A DNA stretch of 14,750 nucleotides from Amoebophrya sp. AT5.2 (Eukaryota > Sar > Dinophyceae > Syndiniales > Amoebophryaceae), in the NCBI GenBank assembly GCA_005223375.1, contig RXOD01005326.1, positions 1 through 14,750 of the forward strand, written 5' to 3'. Shown piece after piece: positions 8,478 through 14,750 of this stretch. The notes below the pieces were generated by a model. The model did no database searches and was not told the DNA's origin. It saw nothing but the letters and a program-made list of their open reading frames with translations. The translations under genes and the position numbers were made by a program. Within the stretch, counting starts at the first letter, position 1; each line of letters begins with the position of its first letter.

Positions 8478-9596
8478 ATGTTAGGTCCGAAGAGCCGACA
8501 GCAGCAGCTGAAGCGACGCAAAGGGCTGCTTACAGGATCGTCCTCCTCCAAACCGCTTCCGAGTCAGCAGGCCACGGTGGAGGAGAAGCGGTTGGAGTCC
8601 AAACTCGAATGGGAGGAACTCTTTGATCACGAGGAGATGCGGAAGCGGCGCCGCGAGGCAGCCGCGAACGTCGAGGCAGTGGACTACGACGACGTCGTGG
8701 TGATGGACGGGGAGGGGGACGATGTTGGACTTGGAGCGCCCTTTTCCGGGGTGAAGAAGCCGGCGTCTAGAGGTGCTGAATCGGATAGTGACGACAGTCG
8801 GGGGTCGGGCGAATCGGACGCTGGGGCTGCCATTGGGAAGAAACTGAAAAAGCAGAAAGTGGTGCGATTGGGCGATGAAGATGACGATGGAGGGGGGGCC
8901 GAATCGGGAGCGAGCGGCAATAAACACGTACCGGCCGGCAAAGAACCGGCAGCAGACGAACGCCAGGCAGAAAACGCGAAGAAAACCACTTCGACGGGCA
9001 AAAAAAAACTGGGCATCCGCGGTGGAAACAAAGAAACGAAAAAAGCAAAGAAGGCGCGCAAAAAGGAAGAGAAACGCGCGGCAGCGGAAGAAAGAAGGGG
9101 CAAGAAAGGTGCGCAAATCTATCCCGTCGAGCTAGTTTTTTCCCCTCTCATCGTCACGCAGCACGACGCAACTCGGCACGAGACTGATTTACATTTTTAG
9201 ACAAACGCAGCACAAGTCCCTTGAGCTTGAAGTCACTTGCATTCTTTTAATTCTAAATGAATAATTCATTTCTGCTCGTATTCTTGTTTCGTCACAGTAG
9301 ATCATGCTGGCAATCATTTATCTCTGTCTAAAACAACTAGACCGCTACCTTACCCAACCCTTTCAACAGAGGAAGACCCGGACCGTTTCAAGCGTCTTCT
9401 CGTGCAGGGCGAGAGTAAGATGCAGCGCATCGACACGCGACGCCTCTGCACGTACATCGATCGTGACGCACCCGATGACTTGCGGAAGATGTTTGGGGGC
9501 GACTTCCGCAGTGCCGCCGAGCGCCAGGACGAGGAAAAGGCAGCGGCCTCCGTCGCAGCCCGCGGCGCAGTAATGGACTATGACGACCTGGACTAG
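8478..9596 (+). CDS. Highly charged, probably nuclear/nucleolar protein, two exons
   Basis: Exons are 8478-9108 and 9370-9596; joined they give 858 nt and a 285-residue protein ending in TAG. The N-terminus (MLGPKSRQQQLKRRKGLL) is basic. Residues about 34-72 form a charged helix (EEKRLESKLEWEELFDHEEM), followed by acidic and Ser-rich low-complexity sequence. Residues about 170-215 are a dense Lys/Arg/Glu block (KKAKKARKKEEKR) that would act as a nuclear or nucleolar localisation signal. The second exon encodes a more ordered C-terminal segment, DPDRFKRLLVQGESKMQRID then RRLCTYIDRDAPDDLRKMFG, ending in the acidic MDYDDLD. The charge pattern resembles ribosome-biogenesis factors, but I cannot name the family. 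The ATG at 8478 is the first in the frame with A-rich leader sequence before it. The close spacing to the preceding gene suggests co-transcription or a very compact promoter. Confidence 0.8.
9109..9369 (+). other. Intron of the charged nuclear-protein gene (261 nt)
   Basis: The donor is AAGAAAG|GTGCGC and the acceptor is CTTTCAACAG|AGGAAG, phase 1, joining RRGKK to EEDPDRFKRL. A second acceptor six bases downstream (ending 9375) is also in frame. This is the only intron of the nine that starts GTG. Unspliced reading stops at 9198-9200. Confidence 0.82.
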
Positions 9597-10947
9597 AGCT
9601 AACACTAGTTGTAGAGGTACTGCTAGAGCTTCGTTCTTGAGGACCTGCTTCCAGCGCGCTTTTACCGCAAGAACAAACTACCGAAGTCATGAACGACACC
9701 GGTCTGGGTCGTTGTGCAGCCGCTCCTGTCTTTTCACACCCGCAAAGTCTCGATTTCATGTCCTCGACTACAATGAATATCATCTTCCCAGCACGGCTGG
9801 TCCGCGTTCCTCTCTGAAGTGCTAATGTTGCGCGTGAAGAAGAAGAGCGTGTAGTTTTATGTGGTGCGGCTGCAGCAGCGCGCGCCAGAACAAACAAATT
9901 ACTGACGAGAAACGAAGACTGCGATGCGAGCTTTCGAAGAAATCGAACGAATGAAGATCCACTTTATCGCGACAAAACTGAATTTGAATAAATATTGTGC
10001 TGGAGCAGGTGGACGCCTGCCCACCCTGTCTCTGGGTTCGTATCCGATCGCTAGTCCAACGTAGATTCTATCACGACCAATACCAGTGAGCGAGTACACC
10101 CACGTCTTGGTGGTGCCCGTGCTCCATTGTCCATCCTGTTCGCACCTCCACAACGAAACCACTTCGTCTTTTGGAACGGGGCGCAGTCGGTTGAACTTGA
10201 TCCAGTGGTATTGTTCGTTGTTTCGTTCTGCCTTGAGTAATGTTGCTACAATGAATGAATGATTGACCCTGCCACAGCGCGAGCGGTAATGTTTTGTTGA
10301 GTCGGTATCTATACTTTATCAATCTTGTTTTTTGCGGCCTAGCTAGCAGATACTCCCGAGGACATGAACATCCACAATCACATTGATTCGCAAGGGCACG
10401 ACAAGCGAAGGAATGGATGTTGGATTTCCAGTACAGCCTCATTTCTTTGCCAAGAAATCTACGGCAGCGACGAGCCACACCCATCCGCAACTAGCCCATA
10501 CCCCACCCGGGATTTCTGTGTAGATGTCCACCCAAACATTGTACTGATTTGTTGAACGAAGGCCACGAAGTGGAAGTCTTCTCCTACGCTACCCTCACTG
10601 CTCACCCCTACTTCAACATTGCTTTTTCTGTCATATTTTTTTTCTACCTTATTTTTGTTTTTTGCTGTACTACAACTACGTAGCCCGTTGGACGAGCATT
10701 ACAAAGCCGCAGCGGGTTTCTCGTCCCGCTTATTGTTACAACAAACAGTGAAACCGAAACAAAATCGACTGCGACATCACTCATGATTCGTAGAAACACC
10801 CAGCACCAGGCAGTAGGTTAATTGTTGTTGTGATTTTGAGTTTATCCAGCCTTTCCAGAGGCCCACCGTCTTCGGCGTCCTTCCTCCTCTCGTCCCCTAG
10901 CTCCTCCATAACCCATCGGCATCGCTCCTTAGACAAAGGGCGAGATC
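9597..10947 (+). other. Intergenic region upstream of the mitochondrial carrier gene
   Basis: About 1.35 kb hold no supportable gene. The longest frames, such as the 139-codon minus-strand frame at 10071-10490, have random-looking composition and no motif. Features seen are an ATGA tandem run near 10251-10264, a near-perfect small hairpin around 10006-10030, T-rich stretches at 10620-10670, and a C/T-rich tract from about 10850 to 10930 that leads into the carrier gene's candidate acceptor. An undetected non-coding RNA cannot be excluded. Confidence 0.5.
10913..10932 (+). promoter_or_regulatory. Candidate spliced-leader acceptor of the carrier gene
   Basis: After an 80-nt C/T-rich tract, GCTCCTTAG ends at 10932, 15 nt before the carrier ATG at 10948. 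Tract, AG and short distance fit a trans-splice acceptor of a dinoflagellate-type gene. No leader RNA gene is present in the window. Confidence 0.4.
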
Positions 10948-12601
10948 ATGGGCGGTGGTGGCAAGATAGGGGACCCCAAGGACATGGCGGTGGGGGCCGT
11001 GCTCCAGTGCGTCGAGGCGGCCACGCTCGGCATGCCCTTCGAAGTTTGGAAGACGCGGATGGGCCGCTTCCGTAACGAAGGAACTATGGAAGCCGCCGTC
11101 AACGTGTACAAGCGCGGCGGCGCGGGGGCGTTCTGGCAGGGACTCAGCCCGAAACTGATCGAGTCCGCCACGAAAGGCGCGATCCTTCTCTACGCAAAGG
11201 AAGCGATTCTGCTCGGCATGGTACTGATGTAGTTCTTCGTAGGAGGGATGAACAGACAAGAAGGAACACCATGCGCTACCACGGCGCAAGTAGAAGTACC
11301 TCTTGATGGTCCTGTACCACTTGTAGATGAGGACTATCAGATATACCTTTAGCACTGAGATAGAGAGACCTTAAGCAATGAGAATGTGAATGAATTCTTG
11401 CAATCCGTGAAGAAGATCATGATCGCCCCATCGGTCCACAAGTACAACTCCACAGGCAAACGCGAATTTCGACCCCACGGTCTCGGGTATCGCAGCGGGT
11501 GCGGGCGGCGGCGTCGCGCAGGTCTCCGTGATGGGACCCTGTACCTTTCTCGTCACCTGTGTGGTCACCGGGGACAAAAACTTGTCGATTCCCAACAAGA
11601 TCTCCACGACCTGGGCCGAGAAGGGCATCAAGGGGTTCTACCCCGGTGGAATGGCGCTCACCTTTCGCCAGGCCAGTAACTGGGCCAGCAGGCAAGGAAT
11701 TACGGAATTCGTGCGGAATAAAGTAGCGGTACCAATTCATATTTTACTCTACATGCTGGTGCAACTTGATGATGATCACCTATAACCCATGATAAAGGTA
11801 AGCTAAGTGCAAGTGGACCACTTCGAAGATTGGAACAGACACGACTTTCTTGCTTCTTGTTTCGCATGGATATCGATCGATCGATCGATAAGATTATCGA
11901 TTTCGCTTTCGCATCGTTCGTTCCTGAGGTAATCCGACACGGGGACGCGAAGGCAAAGCTGTCAAAGTGGGAAGAGGCCGGCTGCGGCATCATGGGGGGA
12001 TCCCTCAGTTGCTGGAACCAACCATTTGAGGTTGCCCGCATCCAGGCCCAAGCGGCCGCAAACGCGGGGGAGCCATCTATCAGCATGGGCGCAACTATGG
12101 GGAAGGTACTAATTTAAAGAATCTGTCTGAAGATTTTGAGTGCTCGCTCTTCAGACTATTTTTTTCGTGCATTTTATTTATGTTTTTCGCCGCGGTTCTT
12201 CTCGTTGATCTTGTTCTTGTCGCTGACAAACATGAAAGTCCTACCGAGTAGAGATCGCCGCATGCTTGGCCACTGCTTCCCCCGTTCTAGTAATAAACTG
12301 TGACGTACCCGTACGGGTACCGGTACGATCATGGCGTGCTGCTGCTACAGTTACTCCTCACCGTCGTGTTGTCCCGCTTGTGAATGAACATCCATTGCTG
12401 CGTCTCATTTCCAAAAGAACTGCGATCTCAAAAGTGTTTCTGTACGAGCACGATGCACATCTACTTCTTGTTCACAATCAGATTGTGCGGGAAAACGGCG
12501 TCGGCGGCTTGTTTCAGGGAATAGTACCGCGAATCGGCCTCGGCATCTGGCAGACGCTGTTCATGGTGACAGGCGCAAAAATGATCAAGGACATGATGTA
12601 G
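10948..12601 (+). CDS. YHM2: YHM2-type mitochondrial carrier (SLC25 family), four exons
   Basis: Exons are 10948-11220, 11456-11728, 11929-12105 and 12482-12601, giving 91, 91, 59 and 39 codons, all phase 0, for 280 residues. The three-fold carrier layout is complete. Repeat 1 has P30-F-E32-V-W-K35 and then FWQGLSPKLIE. Repeat 2 has the divergent VMGPCTFLVT (117-125) in place of the usual PxD/ExxK/R, then GFYPGGMALTFRQASNWASR. Repeat 3 has WNQPFEVAR (P214, E216, R219), then GLFQGIVPRIGLGIWQT. The divergent second motif plus RQASNWASR and LSCWNQPFEV are hallmarks of yeast Yhm2, an inner-membrane carrier exchanging citrate and 2-oxoglutarate, also isolated as a mitochondrial DNA-associated protein. 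The protein is a little shorter than the yeast one (about 314), mainly at the N-terminus and a matrix loop. The substrate is inferred from family. The start is the ATG placing PFEVWK at the usual distance. The intron 2 donor could instead lie six bases earlier (11723), removing V-A. Confidence 0.93.
11221..11455 (+). other. Intron 1 of the carrier gene (235 nt)
   Basis: The donor is CGGCATG|GTACTGAT and the acceptor is AACTCCACAG|GCAAAC, phase 0. It joins AILLGM to ANANFDPTVSGIAAG, as in other Yhm2-like carriers. A different frame open across the acceptor (11386-11679) is a shadow. Confidence 0.9.
11729..11928 (+). other. Intron 2 of the carrier gene (200 nt)
   Basis: The donor is AGTAGCG|GTACCAAT and the acceptor is CGTTCCTGAG|GTAATC, phase 0, joining EFVRNKVA to VIRHGDAKAK. 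An alternative GTAGCG donor at 11723 is also in phase. The GTAAGC at 11796 looks more canonical but lies beyond an in-frame stop. Confidence 0.8.
11872..11889 (+). repeat. ATCG microsatellite inside carrier intron 2
   Basis: Four and a half copies of ATCG run from 11872 to 11889. The unit is self-complementary, so the tract is also palindromic. Confidence 0.9.
12125..12156 (+). repeat. 9-bp inverted repeat near the 5' end of carrier intron 3
   Basis: GTCTGAAGA (12125-12133) pairs perfectly with TCTTCAGAC (12148-12156) around a 14-nt loop, starting 19 nt after the donor GT. Confidence 0.75.
12305..12320 (+). repeat. 16-bp perfect palindrome in carrier intron 3
   Basis: GTACCCGTACGGGTAC equals its own reverse complement and is followed at once by CGGTAC. 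It could be a protein-binding site or a chance GTAC-rich string. Confidence 0.8.
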
Positions 12602-13562
12602 AAACAAGAGCGCCCCCCTACACGCGCTTTCGCATTTTTTTGGAGGTTCAGCGTGGACTACAAGAACAGTAAAAATAAACAAGCAGCAGTGCTGTGTTTC
12701 AGGAGTTCCATCAGAAACTCGGAAACAGGAGGGACAGAATAAACAAAATGAAGATAAAAGAAAAAGAAAAAAGACAATAAAGATATTGGATGTAGATAAA
12801 CGAAAACGCGCCGCGCGTAGGCGCTGGAAAACGGTCGCCGATGCCGTTGCCGAGTCGGTCGACAAAAACTAGAAACTTTCCGATTCCCATTCCCGAGTCG
12901 CAGAATTTTCCGATTTAGATTTTTTGTTTTCCATTTGATATAGTAGATGCACGACGAAGTGGACCTGAACTAGGACAGCACGCCATGGCCGAGAGATGCG
13001 AAGACTACCCATGCGTCGATAAAAGAGTGATACATAGATAGATGCAGCACGATAAATGACAGACAGGAGACTACCAATCTAGGCACGAGCAAGCGGAGCA
13101 AGAACCAACGTACGCAGTGCAGTCAGTGACTCGTGAAGATGTCACTGTTCATAGTGTCGTCCCACCTTGTTTCTCCCATCGCACAAAGACAAACAGCGCG
13201 CCGCGCGGGAGTAGACTAGATGTTGTATTTTTTAAACTACTTACCTTGCTCCTCCGTAGCAGGTTCCTCTACCCCCCTCCTGCTGCCGATGTATCAAGAT
13301 GAAGTGTAGCTAGTTGGTGTTCGCGAAGCGAAATCCATTGATACCCATCCATGGTGGGCGGGTTTTCCATGCTGCGAGGAGTGAAAGCAGTTGTGTAACT
13401 GCAAAAAAGAACACGAATAAACCAACTTGACGATGATCTTTTTCGGTGTAATATCATGGCGCCAGCACGAGCGTATCTTCCGCATTTAAAGTCTGAGCGG
13501 TCAAAATACCGCACCCAACACGCCATCCACAGTTGCGCTTCTTGAATTCTCTCAAAAAGAGG
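12602..13562 (+). other. Intergenic region between the carrier and the peptidase gene
   Basis: No gene is seen in about 0.96 kb. It begins with A-rich sequence holding three AATAAA-like strings (about 12674-12780), has a short GATA run near 13032-13043, and a small perfect hairpin at 13387-13402 followed by an A run. The 155-codon minus-strand frame at 13269-13736 overlaps the start of the peptidase gene and looks random. Confidence 0.5.
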
Positions 13563-14750
13563 ATGAGAAGCAGCGCCATAAATACTAAGATGCCGCGATT
13601 TTATGCGACGGGCTTTACTTTCTTGCTGGGCCCCTATTTTTCGCTCGCGGCAACCTGGGACGATGCTGCTGAGGAGCGGGAGGCATTCGCAGCGATGCTG
13701 CAACGGGTCGACTCTGACGCGCTCTATGGCCCCCAACGACTAGAAATGCCGCTCGAGAAAGGCGATGTCTTGGATCGCGAGTTCGCCGACTTTCGGGCGC
13801 ATGAGCGGTCCCAGCGTTGGGTCCAGGACGGGCGCGGCGGCAACGCAAGGGTTCTTCAGCACAGAATTCCAGAAGAAACTAGCGGAAGTGCGGAAACTGC
13901 GAGAAACACAAGAACCGAAGGAGCTGATGATGTGGTCCTCGCGGAGGCGGTAACAAATGACCCGCTCCCCACCTCTGCAAACTGTACGTGGAGGTACTAC
14001 GACCAACCGCTGAACCATTTCGCGGGGAAAACCGCCACTTCGAAGTTCCGGTACTTGCAGCGCGCGTGCTTCTACGAAGGTTTTCTGGCCCCGACCACGT
14101 CGGCCACGGCATCGCGCGCGGCAGGATCATCCGCGCCGCCTGCTCCTGCAGGGGCCTTTCCCGTAGTGTTTTTCTACGTTGGCAACGAATCCCCACTTGA
14201 AGTCTACATCAATAACACGGGGCTGATGTGGAACCTCGGGCAGCAGTTGAACGGCGCGCTCATCTTCGCCGAGCACCGGTACGAGGGAAAATCCGTGCCG
14301 CGGAACCTGAACAACACCCGCGGGTGCCTCGCGTACGCGAGCTCCAAACAGGCGCTCGCGGACTATGCGCTGCTGGTGGAAACGTTGCGGGCGACGGACG
14401 CGCGCTACAGCCAGTCGAAGTTCATCGCCGTAGGGGGCAGTTACGGAGGCATGCTCGCGTCGTGGGCCCGGCAGAAGTACCCGCAGTCGTTCGCGGGGGC
14501 CATCGCGGGGTCGGCGCCGATCCACGTTAAGGGGGGGATCAACCCATTTGCCTGGGCATTGTTTTGGCGGTGGCGGGCTTGTAGTTCCTCTGGTAGTGGG
14601 TCGCGTATGGTGTGGGGCGTGGGTGGCCTGTGTTGTCTTGTATTGAGTCTCGTACTTCGTCTGATATTTTGTCTGGTATTTGGTCTCGTTGTGCTCGGTA
14701 ACGCTACGGAGGGAGCTAGCACTGCAAAGCGACGGGCAGGGGGTGCAAGA
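13563..14750 (+). CDS. Secreted serine carboxypeptidase, peptidase family S28 (PRCP/DPP7-like), 3' partial
   Basis: The frame is open from ATG 13563 to the window end; a second ATG at 13590 is an equally good start. The N-terminus looks like a signal peptide: basic start, hydrophobic FYATGFTFLLGPYF, then SLAA. Residues about 30-140 are a charged pro-like region. From residue 143 the S28 catalytic domain follows: WRYYDQPLNHF, then FRYLQRACFY, FFYVGNESP (203-211), NNTGLMWNLG, FAEHRYEGKS (235-244), SKQALADYALL and AVGGSYGGMLASW with the nucleophile Ser293 (codon AGT 14439-14441), then AGSAPI. Family members cleave Pro-Xaa or Xaa-Pro bonds from small peptides in the lysosome or outside the cell. 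The catalytic Asp and His would be downstream, off the window. An Ala/Ser/Pro-rich insert (about 181-199) precedes the VVFFYVGN strand. After the codon ending at 14525 the resemblance to S28 stops, so a donor probably lies at or soon after 14526 (GTTAAG) and the rest may be intron. Confidence 0.92.
   Translation, partial: MRSSAINTKMPRFYATGFTFLLGPYFSLAATWDDAAEEREAFAAMLQRVDSDALYGPQRLEMPLEKGDVLDREFADFRAHERSQRWVQDGRGGNARVLQHRIPEETSGSAETARNTRTEGADDVVLAEAVTNDPLPTSANCTWRYYDQPLNHFAGKTATSKFRYLQRACFYEGFLAPTTSATASRAAGSSAPPAPAGAFPVVFFYVGNESPLEVYINNTGLMWNLGQQLNGALIFAEHRYEGKSVPRNLNNTRGCLAYASSKQALADYALLVETLRATDARYSQSKFIAVGGSYGGMLASWARQKYPQSFAGAIAGSAPIHVKGGINPFAWALFWRWRACSSSGSGSRMVWGVGGLCCLVLSLVLRLIFCLVFGLVVLGNATEGASTAKRRAGGAR
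14629..14688 (+). repeat. 12-bp minisatellite, five imperfect copies
   Basis: Five contiguous 12-nt units start at 14629, 14641, 14653, 14665 and 14677 with an approximate consensus TATTTTGTCTSG. They differ at several positions. The array lies where the S28 protein resemblance has ended, so it is probably intronic, but 12 nt keeps the frame and it would encode a hydrophobic Val/Leu-rich tetrapeptide repeat. Confidence 0.75.

Larger units (their letters stand above)
12106..12481 (+). other. Intron 3 of the carrier gene (376 nt, longest)
   Basis: The donor is GGGGAAG|GTACTAAT and the acceptor is GTTCACAATCAG|ATTGTG, phase 0, joining SMGATMGK to IVRENGVGGLF. It contains a 9-bp stem hairpin (12125-12156) and a 16-bp palindrome (12305-12320). 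Confidence 0.9.

Noticed and set aside
10031..10043. GGTTCGTATCC, resembling a tRNA B box
   Set aside because: No five-pair T stem, no A box and no acceptor stem could be formed around it.
10071..10490. 139-codon minus-strand frame in the 9597-10947 gap
   Set aside because: There is no motif, composition is random-looking, and no neighbouring gene lies on that strand.
11796..11801. GTAAGC, a more canonical donor in carrier intron 2
   Set aside because: The reading frame from exon 2 stops at 11783-11785, before it, and using it would break the carrier fold.

Overview
This is nuclear DNA of a protist eukaryote. Six protein-coding genes can be read and all lie on the + strand. Three of them are interrupted by nine GT-AG introns (144-376 nt) that I placed by keeping the reading frame and protein family continuity across each junction. 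There is no bacterial-type operon signal, rRNA, tRNA, CRISPR array or transposase. Strict one-strand gene order, intergenic gaps as short as 74 nt, G/C-rich codon third positions and many low-complexity inserts suggest a dinoflagellate-lineage alveolate, perhaps a compact Syndiniales (Amoebophrya-like) genome. That placement is inference; a perkinsid, a chromerid or another compact protist is not excluded.

Layout: (1) 1-1448, the 3' part of a ribonuclease-inhibitor-like leucine-rich repeat (LRR) protein. (2) 2444-6074, a six-exon gene for an 810-residue protein with an acidic N-terminus, a Myc-like nuclear localisation signal, RI-like LRRs, a Cys/His-rich segment, a long Gly/Lys/Tyr-rich region and a C-terminal PDZ domain. 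(3) 7141-8403, a single-exon gene for a 420-residue coiled-coil membrane protein that I do not recognise. (4) 8478-9596, a two-exon gene for a 285-residue charged, probably nuclear or nucleolar protein, starting only 74 nt after the previous stop codon. (5) 10948-12601, a four-exon gene for a 280-residue mitochondrial carrier of the YHM2 (citrate/2-oxoglutarate) type. (6) 13563 to the window end, the 5' part of a secreted family S28 serine carboxypeptidase with the GGSYGG nucleophile motif. Gene-free stretches at 1449-2443, 6075-7140, 9597-10947 and 12602-13562 show only T-rich, A-rich or simple-repeat sequence and possible trans-splice acceptors.

The genes do not form an obvious pathway. The most interesting feature cuts across them: the introns share an unusual 5' splice signal. 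Six of nine begin GTACT, seven begin GTAC, and none has the usual G at intron position 5. The LRR-Cys/His-KGG-PDZ protein is the most novel-looking single gene.
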